This document shows positions 8,765 through 17,845 of a stretch of DNA of 64,000 bases, one piece after another. The DNA comes from JACCSI01 sp963815285. GTDB lineage: Bacteria; Acidobacteriota; Vicinamibacteria; Vicinamibacterales; UBA2999. Made by a program: the position numbers and the translations under genes. The DNA lies in contig CAWFGB010000005.1 of NCBI GenBank assembly GCA_963815285.1, forward strand, positions 620,001-684,000, read 5' to 3'. The notes beneath the pieces were generated by a model. It made no database searches. It saw only the letters and a list, made by a program, of their open reading frames with translations, and was not told the origin of the DNA. Positions within the stretch are counted from its first letter, which is position 1. The number at the start of each line of letters is the position of its first letter.

Positions 8765-9243
8765 GCCCGCGCCACCCACACCACGAGGAACGCTCCTACA
8801 ATCGCGACGGCGTCTTCGGTGAGCGCCGCCGGAAGATCCTTGCGGAACGCTGATGCCAGCCCCGCACGGGCTGCCCGCCCGCCGAGCGTGCCGATGATGG
8901 CGCCGACCACGCCAGCGACGCCGCCGATGATCAGCATGTCGGCTGCGGCGCCGATCGCGGCGCCGGCGAGTGCGCCCGAGACGAGCCGTGCGCCGAACTG
9001 CACCGGAACCGTTCGGCTGGGTGTCGACGGCAGCTGATCGGTGACGAGTTCGCCCGCGGCCAACACGGTGAGGATCCACGGTGTCCAGGCGTAACCGAGA
9101 AAGGCGAGCGAGGTGCCGCCGAGGTCGAGCCAGCCGAGTGCTGCGGCCCAACTGACCGCAGCGGGCGCCATCATCGCGCGAAGCCCTGCGATGATTCCGA
9201 TGAGCGTGGCGAGAAGGACGACAACGAGCGGACTGTCGGGCAT
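8761..9243 (-). CDS. DUF4126-like integral membrane protein
   Basis: A 160-residue hydrophobic protein with about four to five membrane segments rich in Gly and Ala (LVVVLLATLIGIIAGLRAM, ALAGAAIGAAADMLIIGG). The pattern GLRAMMAPAAVSWAA near the N terminus resembles DUF4126 proteins, whose role is unknown. I chose ATG 9243. The frame is open to 9285 but that would enter the tRNA promoter region. It overlaps the reductase start by 4 bp, forming a two-gene operon. The stop-start overlap suggests the two act together, perhaps in membrane redox work, which is only inferred. Confidence 0.65.
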   Translation of the reverse strand: MPDSPLVVVLLATLIGIIAGLRAMMAPAAVSWAAALGWLDLGGTSLAFLGYAWTPWILTVLAAGELVTDQLPSTPSRTVPVQFGARLVSGALAGAAIGAAADMLIIGGVAGVVGAIIGTLGGRAARAGLASAFRKDLPAALTEDAVAIVGAFLVVWVARA

Positions 9244-9249
9244 GCGTGG

Positions 9250-9255
9250 TATACT
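9250..9255 (+). promoter_or_regulatory. Possible -10 box of the tRNA-fMet promoter
   Basis: TATACT lies 33 bp before the tRNA 5' end and matches a strong -10 element. No good -35 hexamer is visible at the proper spacing. It sits just inside the upstream end of the divergent DUF4126 gene. Confidence 0.35.
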
Positions 9256-9288
9256 AGCCTTCTTGTCCGGCCCTCGGGGCCGCAATGA

Positions 9289-9365
<77 letters not shown>

Positions 9366-10952
9366 GCTTATTTGGACCATGAGGTCGCCGGTATCTGGCG
9401 ACCTCTTGCTGTCTCTGGCCGCGCTCAGCATTCCCGCCAGGTCGCCCTTCAGCGTGATTTTCAGCTGGTCGCCATCGGGCTGGAACACTATGGCTTCGAT
9501 CAACGCACGAATGGCCTCCACAGCGCCTGTGCGGCCGTCCGCGCTCTCCAACGCAAGGCACAGGCTCCCGACCTTCTTGCGATAGACGTCGGCCATCCGC
9601 GGGTGCAGCAGTTCCGGCATCTCGGCTTCGAGACGTGACTGCAGTTCGGCTTTCCTCGCTTCGAGCGAGAGGAGCTCGTCCTTGATGGACAGTGCTGGCA
9701 CACCGTCCTTGATCGCCTGAATGAGCTTCCGGATTTCGCGTTCGACCGACGCGAGCTCGTGGCGACCGTTCGACAGACTTGCCCGATGCTCCATCCGCAG
9801 CCTGTTCAACTCGCGCACGTACTCGCGGCAGAAGTCCTCGAACAAGTCACGGCGCATCAGCTTGTCCCGCAATGCCACGAGCACACGTTCTTCCACCTCC
9901 TGGCGGCTGATGGTTAGGCGATTGCTGCACGTGCCTCGCGAGCGAGCCCCGAAGCAGGCCAGGCGGTTGCGCCAGTACATCACGTACCCGCCTCCGCACT
10001 CTGCGCACTTGGTGAGACCCGAGAAGAGATACTTCGGACGTCGTGCCCGGTTGAACAGTTTCGGATTTCCCTTCGCCGCGACACGCCGCATTACCGCTTG
10101 TCGGGCCTTCACCTGGTTCCACAGCTCGTCGTCCACGATGCACAGATGCGGAACGTCGGTCGTCACCCACGCCGAAGATGGATTGGGCCGCGACACGCGT
10201 TTCCCGGTATCCGGATCCTTGACGTACCGAAGGCGATTCCAAACGAGTCGCCCGACGTAGAGCTCGTTGTTCAGGATTCCCGTGCCCCGCGCTGGATTGC
10301 CGTGAATCGTGCTCGGATTCCAGGGCTTGCCATGTGGCCCTGAGCAGCGTTCCCCGTTCAGCCGCTTCGCCAGTGCCTTGGGAGACACACCCGCGGCGTA
10401 GTCACGGAAGATCCGACGAATCGCTTCGGCTTCGGGCGACACGATCTCGCGTTCACCTGTCGTCATCTCGCCCTGGTGCCCCCCGCGAGTGACTTTGTAG
10501 CCGTAGCAGAGGCCGCCTCCCGACTTCCCGAGTTCCACACGTCCACGCAGGCCTCGGCGTGTCTTATCTGCGAGGTCCTTCAGGAACAAGCGCGTTCATT
10601 GTGCCCTTGAGACCGACGTGGAGGTATGTGATGTCGCCCTCAGCGAGCGTGACGATGTTCACGCCGGCGAAGGTGAGGCGCTTGAAGAGACCGCGGTGTC
10701 TTCCTGGTCCCGACTGAAACGGTCCAACGCCTCCGCGAGCACAACGTCGAACCGTCCATTCAACGCATCACGCATCAACGTCTGGAAGCCGGGGCGAAGT
10801 AGTGTGGCGCCGGAGACCGCGTGATCGGTGAACTCCTGCACGACCGTCCAGCCTTCACGAGCTGCGAACTCCCGGCACACTCGGAGTTGGTCCGCGATCG
10901 AGGCGTCCCGCTGGTTGTCCGAGGAGTAACGGGCGTAGATGGCGACCTTCAC

Positions 10953-11895
10953 TGCACTGTCACCTCAGGTGAGGGTTCACGTTGGCGCGCAATCTCGCTC
11001 GAACCGTTCGTGTGCGGCTTGTCTAGCCTGAATGCGCGCGAGCACGCGTAACGGCTCGTCGCGATAGTCGCATGGCGCGCTTCGTGGTGTTGCGCGTCGA
11101 AACCGCCGAGTGCGCTTCTTTCGAGACCGGATCATGACGCCGCAACTCCTCTCTGTACTCCATCCATGCCACTGGCAGTGGAACTCTGCGGTTCAAACTT
11201 CGGCCATCACGTAGTGGCCGGCTACCCGGCGCAGCCGAGGCCCTGTCAAGCCCGCCAGCCCGTGATGGACGGAGCGAAGCGAAGTGGCTTGACCGGGCCG
11301 AGGACCGCCGGACAATCCGTCGGTGTGATGGCCGCAGCGTGTGGCCACCGGGTTCTCAGCGCGAGAACCCATGAGACGAACGGGACGCGCGGGTTGGAAG
11401 ACAGTGAGGAGGTGACGGTTGGTGACCCGTCTCAGGCGCAGATTCAGTGCGAGTGCGCGTTCACCTAGATGAACGCAGTTTCCGACGAAAACCTGTCAAG
11501 CGTGTTTTTGCCGATAAAGTCCACGTAGGTGTCACGCACGGTACCGGCGGCGCACTCGGCGGGATCATGAACGAAGCGCGATTCTGCCGGACGACAGCGA
11601 CATGCATCTGGGGCGTGAGCGACCCCCTTTTTCAGGGCGCCGAACCTCGACAGGAGGGTGGCAGAGGGGGTCGCTCACGCCCAGATGTCTCCTGCACTGC
11701 TGCCGACAGCAGCGCCGACTGCGACACGGGCGGCACAAAACGCCGCCCGCTGCACTGCGGCGAAGTCGCTCACTCGTAAGGACATCGACCAATCGATCGG
11801 AAGTCAACCACTTCACGCCGCCGCGAGTTTCAACGGAGAGCCGCGCGCCCAGAGGGGGGAACACAGCTCCCGAGTCTGTGTTCCCCTGTTTGTCG
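10953..11895. other. Gene-poor interval of 0.94 kb inside the element
   Basis: Short open frames occur here on both strands (for example 11166-11468 plus), but none has a recognisable domain, a convincing ribosome site or a supporting neighbour. The clearest structure is the 24-bp inverted repeat at 11605-11686. On the minus strand a frame ending REPSPEVTVQ stops in overlap with the recombinase GTG start. It could be the tail of a lost upstream gene. Confidence 0.4.
11605..11686. repeat. Long inverted repeat, possible relic of a small mobile element
   Basis: The left arm from 11605 (CATCTGGGGCGTGAGCGACC, then CCCT) pairs with the right arm ending at 11686 (from AGGGGGTCGCTC to CAGATG). Only one extra G in the left arm breaks the match over about 24 bp. 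The 34-bp spacer contains a T-run. It could be paired insertion-sequence ends, a MITE-like unit or a strong bidirectional hairpin. Confidence 0.6.
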
Positions 11896-11966
11896 TCAAT
11901 CGAAGTCCAACAGTCCGCAACCAGGGGGATGGGATGAGGGTCTGCGGAGCGCGAGTGGGATTGCGG

Positions 11967-12352
11967 CTACGAGGGACCCTGCGAGCCCTTGAGAGGCAGC
12001 ATCCTTACGCGCGTCCCCGCCTTCGTCAATCGACAGGAGCGCGCCTCGCTCGATGTCCTCACGATGTGCTTCGAGAGCCCTGGCGACGATGCGCGCGGCG
12101 CTCTCTGAGAGCAGGTCCTGAGTGCGGAGTTGGACGACGCTCGGCCCTTCGACGGCGCCGGCTGCGAGGATTGCTGAGAAGTCGAGGTCGTTCGTGATGA
12201 TCACGAAGTGGTGCTCGTTCGCCCACGTCAGGATCTCGACGTCTGGCGCGGTCGCAGCACCGATGGTGGACCAGTGGACAGCCTCGAACCCGTGGCCCGC
12301 CAGGCGGTCGACCCAGCTTGGCGACAGGTTCATGTCCACGAGCAGGCTTCAC
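11967..12352 (-). pseudogene. DUF5615 PIN-like toxin, frameshifted at both ends
   Basis: The central part is a clear DUF5615 PIN-like protein: DMNLSPSWVDRLAGHGFEA, then EILTWANEHHFVIITNDLDF (acidic active-site Asp) and GPSVVQLRTQD. Family members start with a short strand before DMN. Here GTG 12352, which overlaps the upstream antitoxin stop as GTGA, is put out of frame by one extra base at 12345-12346. At the 3' end one extra base in the CCCC run 12014-12017 replaces the normal tail. The other frame restores TRVRMLPLKGS and a stop at 11967. As read, an open frame runs 12339 to 11896. The family is expected to be an RNase toxin neutralised by the DUF433 protein. Confidence 0.8.
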
Positions 12353-12579
12353 GGCTGGCGCAGCGGAACTTCGACTTCCTCTGCCCGCCAGGCAGCGTAG
12401 GACAGGGCCTCAGCGATGTCCTCGGCTTCCAAATAGGGATACTCGCGGAGAATCTCGTCCCGAGTGCGTCCTGCGGCGACGAGGCCCACGACCGTGCCGA
12501 CCGTGACGCGCATGCCGCGGATGCACGGCTTTCCACCCATTACGGCGGGGTCACGAGTGATGCGCGTCAGTTGAGGCAT
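12349..12579 (-). CDS. DUF433 antitoxin
   Basis: A 76-residue DUF433 protein: ITRDPAVMGGKPCIRGMRVTV, TVVGLVAAGRTRDEILREYP and EDIAEALSYAAWRAEE. The helix-turn-helix in the middle matches VapB-type antitoxins that bind DNA and their cognate PIN toxin. ATG 12579 is followed 76 codons later by a stop that overlaps the intended GTG start of the DUF5615 gene, giving the usual antitoxin-first order. The pair lies inside the integrated element, where such modules often stabilise mobile DNA. Confidence 0.88.
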   Translation of the reverse strand: MPQLTRITRDPAVMGGKPCIRGMRVTVGTVVGLVAAGRTRDEILREYPYLEAEDIAEALSYAAWRAEEVEVPLRQP

Positions 12580-12727
12580 GTCGAAACGCTCCTGGACTTG
12601 ACACCCCTATTGTCGGTGAATCTTGGCCTTTGACCAAACGCTCGCAGTTGCCCAGAACGCCAGTTCCACCTCGCGCAATACGACCGCGGAATCATGAAGG
12701 ATCCGCGGGCTACACAAGAACTGCCGA

Positions 12728-14424
12728 TTAGCGGAAATTGTCCACCAGCATCAAGTCGGCGTCAGTGCTCTCAAGACTTGTATAGAGAAGCCAGCGACTA
12801 TCCGGGCTAATTGCAAAACCCGGCGTGTTAGACCATGAGACTGTGTTTTCGACCGTGCCCACCTGTGTAACCTGACGCGACTGGAAATTGAAGAATCTCA
12901 CTGGCCGAGGGGCATCGCTCGGCACCTCGAAGTCGATGAAGTAAATGCCGCTACGGGCGACAGCCCAGTAGCCGAACCGGGCGGATTCCAGAACGCGCTG
13001 TTCGTCGCCGCCACCCGTCGGCACGCTCCAGAGTCCCGGCCCAATCTCGGGGACTTTGGCGTAATAGATGATGCGGCCATCTGGCGATTCCGAGGCCTCA
13101 GCGCCACCACGCGTCGTGAGTTGCACAGGTCCTCCACCGGCGATGGGCATCTTCCAGATCTGCAACGACCCAGATCGGCTGGACGTCAGATAGACCCAGC
13201 GGCCATCGCGAGACCAGGCGGGCAGCGCTTCCAACTCGCCTTCAGTGCGCGTAAGGCGCGACGGTCGGCCACCGGTTGCGTCCGCCACATAGGTCACGTA
13301 GCTTCCCGCGCGTCCGGTCGTTGCGAAGAAGGCGATCCGACGCCCATCCGGCGACCACTGCGGGCCAACGACGATCGGCCCTTCCATTGACGTCAGACGC
13401 ACAGGATTGGACCCGTCGCTCGTGCACAACCAGACCTCCTGCGTACCGGAGCGGCGGGACACGAACGCGATCTTCGTTCCATCGGGCGAATAGCGAGGAT
13501 GGTCGTCCGATTTCGTCGACGCGATGAACGGTTGTGAAGACTTCAGCGCGTGCTGCGGAATTCCCTCCCCAACGACTTCGGCGCGTCGGATGTCCAGATT
13601 CTCGACGAAGCGTTGATACGCGAGCCGTTTGGGTACACCAAATCCGGAACGGGAGAACGACGGAAATCTCGCGTCCTCACCGGCGACATCGAGTTCTGCG
13701 ATCGGAGGATTGGCGGAAGGCTCTGCGGAAACGCGCCACAAACGGGACGAGCCGCCGCGATCCGAAGAAAAGACCAGCTCTGTATCCGTTGCCCACGCCA
13801 AGCCAAATATGGAGGCGCTGTCAGCCGTCACCTGACGCGGCTCGCCACCTCTCGCCGGCACGAGGTAAATGTTCGCAGACGTATCCTGTGAATACCTGGC
13901 GAACGCGACCGTACTCCCGTCTGGTGAAACCGCAGGCCAGCCGTCGCCGATACTCGGTTCAGGCGGCGAGCCACCTGCTTGACAAAGATGTCGGCCCCGC
14001 GCTCGAACGTCACCTGGTTACCGTCGGGCGACAGGCTGGGCGGGCCCTCGACGCCCGGATACGTCGTCAGGGGGACCAATCTCGAAGCTGGAAGGGACGA
14101 GCGTCGTTCGCCCGCCAGCCATGTGATCGCGGAGAGCCCCAGGACAGCCACCAAGGCACCGACAACAAGCCATATTCGTCGGCCACGCGGGGTTCGCGCC
14201 GACTCCGTCTCCAACGGTGGTCGGTCGATGTGTTCTCCCCGGTTCGCCCACCACGCATCGAGCTCGGCCTTATAGGCGTACACACTTCCCGATTTGCTAT
14301 GGAGGTGACGATGGACCGGCAAGCCCTCTTCGCGCTCCCAGCGCGTTACCGTCCGCACACTGCGCCTGAGGTACGCCGCGATCTCCTTCCAGGAGTCCAA
14401 GCGATCGCTCGTCATCGATCTCAC
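12728..14424 (-). pseudogene. Membrane-anchored HTH-PD40 beta-propeller protein, frameshifted
   Basis: The N-terminal part has a winged-helix/HTH (LDSWKEIAAYLRRSVRTVTRW), then one transmembrane segment (WLVVGALVAVLGLSAITWLA). Next come PD40/TolB-like blades (SLSPDGNQVTF). After VKQV near 13970-13976 the frame slips. The other frame continues cleanly as GSPPEPSIGDGWPAVSPDG and then a long run of blades (YSPDGTKIAFVSRR, WSPDGRRIAFF, SPDGRIIYY). It ends LMLVDNFR. Such HTH-TM-propeller proteins are frequent in Acidobacteria and are thought to link periplasmic sensing to transcription, though no target is known. About ten residues also seem missing before the shift compared with sister blades. Confidence 0.82.
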
Positions 14425-14550
14425 ATCAGTGGGACTGGCGACTGACAGTCGCCTGTCATTGTTAGCCAGAACCGGCCATCACCCGCGCGACCGGCTTTGC
14501 GCATTGCTTGCCTGGCGCTTTCGTTCGAGTCTGGTGGAAAAGGAGGCGCC

Positions 14551-15507
14551 ATGCGTTCAAGGTTGCTGCGAAAACCGGTCGGCATTGCGGTGGTGGTGCT
14601 CTTCTCGTTGACAGCGGTCGGCCTGCGCAGCGTGGAAGACGCGCCGACGGGCTGCTCAGCGGGTAAGCCCTATTGTTATGAGACGCCGGTCCATCTCGAC
14701 AGTCCCGTCAACACACCCGGATTTGAGGGCAAACCTTCCCTGTCGGCCGACGGTCTGGAACTGTATTTTGTATCCGATCGCCCCGGCGCACTTGGCGGAC
14801 CCGGCGATCAGGACATCTACGTCAGCAGACGCACATCGGTCAACCGCAGCTGGGGCCCGCCGGAGCGAGTGCCGCCTCCGGTTTCAAGCGCGTTCTTCGA
14901 CATCACGCCCACCATTTCGCTCGACGGACTAGCCCTGTACTTTGGGTCGAACCGCCCTGGTCCGTTCAGCCCGCCATGGCCGGATCTGTGGGTGTCGCGG
15001 CGTGCGTCGGTCAACCACCCGTGGGGCGAGGCGGTGAATCTTGGGCCGGGAGTCAACACGCCGCTCTTCGAAGGTTCGATCGACATCAGCCCCGACCAGC
15101 GGACCGCTTTCTTCGCCGGTATGACACCCGATTTCGTCTTCGACATCTTCGTGTCGAGGCGCAGCGCTACCGACGAGCCATTCGGGCCGAGAGTGAAACT
15201 ACCGGAGCCGATCAATTCTGATGGCCATGACTACGGGCCTGCGCTGACACCGGACGGCCACACGATGTTCTTCTCGTCTGGTACCGACAACCCATTCGCA
15301 CCGGGTGCCCTCAACCACCTATATGTCTCGGAACGGCAGAACGATCGTGCGCCTTGGGGTCCACGCATTTACCTTGACACGCTCAACTGCCCAACGTGCT
15401 TTGGAGGGCTGCCGACCATTCGTGCCGGGGGCAAGGAGATCTGCTGGATGGGCGATCGCGGTGACAGCTTTGGCGATAAGGACATTTACTGTGCGGTACG
15501 GCGCTAA
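14551..15507 (+). CDS. Secreted PD40 propeller protein
   Basis: A 318-residue protein with a signal peptide (IAVVVLFSLTAVGLRS) after ATG 14551, preceded by AAAAGGAGG. At least five PD40/WD40-like blades follow: KPSLSADGLELYFVSDRPG, TPTISLDGLALYFGSNRPG, SIDISPDQRTAFFAG, PALTPDGHTMFFSSG and a final IRAGGKEICWMGDRG. Each blade ends in a D-I-F/Y-V-S-R motif. It resembles TolB-like propellers used as binding platforms in the envelope. It diverges from the frameshifted HTH-PD40 gene, so the two may form one sensory unit. Ligand unknown. Confidence 0.75.
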   Translation: MRSRLLRKPVGIAVVVLFSLTAVGLRSVEDAPTGCSAGKPYCYETPVHLDSPVNTPGFEGKPSLSADGLELYFVSDRPGALGGPGDQDIYVSRRTSVNRSWGPPERVPPPVSSAFFDITPTISLDGLALYFGSNRPGPFSPPWPDLWVSRRASVNHPWGEAVNLGPGVNTPLFEGSIDISPDQRTAFFAGMTPDFVFDIFVSRRSATDEPFGPRVKLPEPINSDGHDYGPALTPDGHTMFFSSGTDNPFAPGALNHLYVSERQNDRAPWGPRIYLDTLNCPTCFGGLPTIRAGGKEICWMGDRGDSFGDKDIYCAVRR

Positions 15508-15525
15508 ACCCTGGATGCCGCTGAC

Positions 15526-15852
15526 CTAAGCAGCGGTCCAGGAGAACTCCAAATTCAGCGGGTTGCACGCCCCCGCAACCAACATTATCTGCACGAGGTC
15601 GTCATCGCCTGGCGACCTCTCATCTCCCCAACGTCCGAGAGCCGCCAGCGACGCACCGCTACTCTGCGCGTGCGCCGCCTTGAACATTGCCGCCAGGTTG
15701 CCCTGCAGCCGAACCACGGCCGCCGAACCGCCGGTGTTCTTCTTCAGCGCGGGCAGCGTGCCGTGGCGTCCTGCGACGGCGATCCGCCTGGGAGCGTCGT
15801 CGGCAGAAGCACCTGGATCAACACCACGGCGCTGCTCGATGCTGGTCGCGTG
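15526..15852 (-). pseudogene. C-terminal remnant of a second serine recombinase
   Basis: An open stretch bounded upstream by the ferritin-like gene's stop reads VVRLQGNLAAMFKAA, then ERSPGDDDLVQIMLVAGA before a stop at 15526. It lines up with the end of the intact-looking recombinase (LKGDLAGMLSAARDSKRSPD, then LMVQI). LVAGA is a common end of recombinases integrated at tRNA-fMet. The sequence beyond holds the same 12-bp tRNA end, CCCCCGCAACCA. Everything upstream of the last ~100 codons is gone. It marks the left end of an older element. Confidence 0.6.
15570..15581 (+). repeat. Attachment-core direct repeat, copy 2
   Basis: An exact copy of CCCCCGCAACCA from the tRNA-fMet 3' end (9354-9365), followed by GAGGTCG and CTGGCGACCTCT as at the first site. 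The rest of the tRNA is not preserved here (upstream only AAATTC-like remnants), as expected for an att scar. Confidence 0.55.
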
Positions 15853-16443
15853 CTACCGGCGAGAGCCGGACTTGGCTTTCGGCGCGGCAGTCTTCTTCGC
15901 GCCGGCGCCGACGGCTGCGGGTTCCTTTTCATCCTCCTCAGGATGGGCGGCGTCCGCCGCGCCTTGGTTGATCCCGCCCTCGGCGAGCCCTGAGAGCTTC
16001 TCGTCGGCCGCTTTCTCCTCGTCAAGGGTCTCCTGGAGCAAGTCCGCCGCCTCCGTGTGGCCCATGGCCTTCGCCCACGCGACTAACGTCCCGTAGGCCG
16101 CCATTTCGTAGTGCTCCGCGCGCTGCCCGGCGGCAATCAGGCAGGCGTCCATCGTCGTCTCATCGAAGTCCTCTTCCATAATCGACTTGCCCTCTTCGAT
16201 GATGCCGGCGATGCCGTCGCAGTGCTTCCCGCGCACTTTCTCCTCGAGACTCTCGAACACCTGTTCGAGGCGCTCAATCTGTCCCTGCGTTTCTTCGAGA
16301 TGCGTCTCGAAGGCCTCACGCAGCTCCGGAGATGTGGCGGCCTTCGCGAGTTTCGGCAGCGCCTTGGTGAGCTGCCGCTCAGCGTCGTAGGTATCGCGTA
16401 GTTCGTCGATGAATGCGTCGTGGAGCGTTCCTGTTTCAGCCAT
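15853..16443 (-). CDS. DUF892/YciF-type ferritin-like protein
   Basis: A 196-residue four-helix protein. It begins LHDAFIDELRDTYDAERQL, and the EL-D-YDAE pattern is the first metal-binding helix of the YciE/YciF (DUF892) family. QRAEHYEMAAYGTL is the second EH motif. A lysine- and alanine-rich tail (KKTAAPKAKSGSRR) may bind DNA. These proteins are linked to stress and desiccation but their reaction is not established. It lies beside a recombinase remnant, so it is probably cargo of the older element. Confidence 0.87.
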   Translation of the reverse strand: MAETGTLHDAFIDELRDTYDAERQLTKALPKLAKAATSPELREAFETHLEETQGQIERLEQVFESLEEKVRGKHCDGIAGIIEEGKSIMEEDFDETTMDACLIAAGQRAEHYEMAAYGTLVAWAKAMGHTEAADLLQETLDEEKAADEKLSGLAEGGINQGAADAAHPEEDEKEPAAVGAGAKKTAAPKAKSGSRR

Positions 16444-16969
16444 TGGTCGAATCCCTTCAGTGGTGACGTGATGAATCGAATGCGCGTGCGGTTACACGCG
16501 CGGTGGATCGGTCTGACCGCGTGCGGATGGAAGCTCTGTCCACATCTCACCGTCGGTTTGCGCGCGGCGCGCGCCAGCATGGCGGTGATAGCATCCATCG
16601 GATCGTTTCGAAGCGCGTGTTTTCATGACGGCGCCATCTCAATAGCACTTCCCGTACCACAACTCGTAGGTGCGCGCGTCGTCGCTCAATTCCACCACGT
16701 GTTGACGGACCTCACCAAAGCCGATGCCGTGCGAGAGAACGCATCGAACGATCAGCGGCGGAACTTGAGGAGTTGCCCGGAGGGACGTGCGACCGAATGC
16801 GCGATCCTCTTCCTACGAGACGGGAGAGCTACTGCAGCCCAGTGCTGCGTCGTCTACTGAAGATGCTGCGGCAGCGTTGTCGTCGCTCGCCATGAATCGG
16901 AGAAGACCTCGTCGCAGGTGAGCAGATGACGGCCCATAGTTGGCAGGCCGACGGACAGCCAACCTTAGG
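16444..16969. other. Interval with no supported gene
   Basis: About 0.5 kb. One plus-strand frame (16420-16860) is open, but its composition is not protein-like and it overlaps the ferritin-like start. No repeat, RNA gene or terminator is evident. Confidence 0.4.
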
Positions 16970-17239
16970 CTAGGCTAACCGCGACTCGTCGGCACTCTCT
17001 CGCAGGTCGCGTATACGGGCCTGTCGCGGCCGGACTGCCCCTTTCGACTTGATGGCCGCTTGACCGATCGAACCTGGCGGGCTGTGTGGCTTCGTTGTTC
17101 TCGCAGCCGTTTCACGAAGGTGTTTCGTTCCCCCGTGCGTCCGCACGGCTTCTAGACCAAGCACCTTTTCTACGACCTTCAAGGGGACTTGCTCGAAATG
17201 CGTCTGGGCTTTCTGCTTGGCGCCGTTGGTCTTGGCCAA
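16970..17239 (-). CDS. Small hypothetical protein, possibly frameshifted
   Basis: An 89-residue frame starting MAKTNGAKQKAQTHFEQVPL. The first 30 residues resemble small acidobacterial proteins with an HFEQVP-VV-K motif. The rest is basic and low in complexity (RTTKPHSPPGS, RPRQARIRDL), which may reflect a frame change after residue 35. No function is known. It is kept because its start is convincing. Confidence 0.35.
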   Translation of the reverse strand: MAKTNGAKQKAQTHFEQVPLKVVEKVLGLEAVRTHGGTKHLRETAARTTKPHSPPGSIGQAAIKSKGAVRPRQARIRDLRESADESRLA

Positions 17240-17469
17240 TGGAGGAAGAGTACCATCGCCGGCGTGCTACGGGTCACCTCCTTTGCGGACGTTGATCTTT
17301 CCCTTAGCCTGCTCGTAACCGACTGAAATAGCGGCACTTGTACCGGTTGACGGCCTCTCCATTCGAAACGTCTTGTTAGTGTGGTGCTGCGATACTTGCA
17401 GAGCCTCTTTACGATGTGCTACGATTCGTCACGTTAGTTTAACGATAGTCAGTTCCAAGAGGAGGCTGC

Positions 17470-17751
17470 ATGGCGCCTCAGAGCAAGAAACATCCGATGA
17501 ATTTCAAACACATGGCGCAGGCAGATATTCCCCAAGGTCGGAATGGAAAGCACAAACAGATTGTGATGAAGATCCTCTCCGATCTCGATCAGGTTCAGAA
17601 AGGTGTCGCGCTGAAGGTGCCGTTGGCCCAATTGACGGAAAGCAAGGAAAGGGTCCGGTCTGCGTTGAACCGTGCGACGCGGAAAAGCGGCCGCACCGTC
17701 GCCACGGCCAGCGACGATACCTTCCTGTACGTCTGGAACGAAACGTCGTAG
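17470..17751 (+). CDS. Conserved small hypothetical protein
   Basis: A 93-residue protein with AAGAGGAGG just before ATG 17470. HMAQADIPQGRNGKHKQIV is followed by a predicted helical part (DLDQVQKGVALKVPLAQL) and a basic helix ERVRSALNRATRKSGRTVAT, then a beta-strand-like end DDTFLYVWNETS. The layout suggests a small nucleic-acid-binding protein, which is inference. It stands alone, upstream of the hybrid kinase. Confidence 0.6.
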   Translation: MAPQSKKHPMNFKHMAQADIPQGRNGKHKQIVMKILSDLDQVQKGVALKVPLAQLTESKERVRSALNRATRKSGRTVATASDDTFLYVWNETS

Positions 17752-17845
17752 CGAACGATTCCGTCGCGCTGGCAAAGTGTCGAAGTCATAAACAATTGCG
17801 CCGATCCCGATTGGGGTCGCAAGCGGCATCTGCGCGGAGATCCTC

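Noticed and set aside
11166..11468. A 100-codon plus-strand frame in the gene-poor interval
   Set aside because: No recognisable motif and unstable composition; I left it unannotated.
13534..14445. A 303-codon plus-strand frame
   Set aside because: It lies antisense to the HTH-PD40 gene, which has clear HTH, membrane and propeller motifs; this frame has no domain.
16420..16860. A 146-codon plus-strand frame
   Set aside because: No ribosome site or domain, and it overlaps the ferritin-like start; composition looks random.
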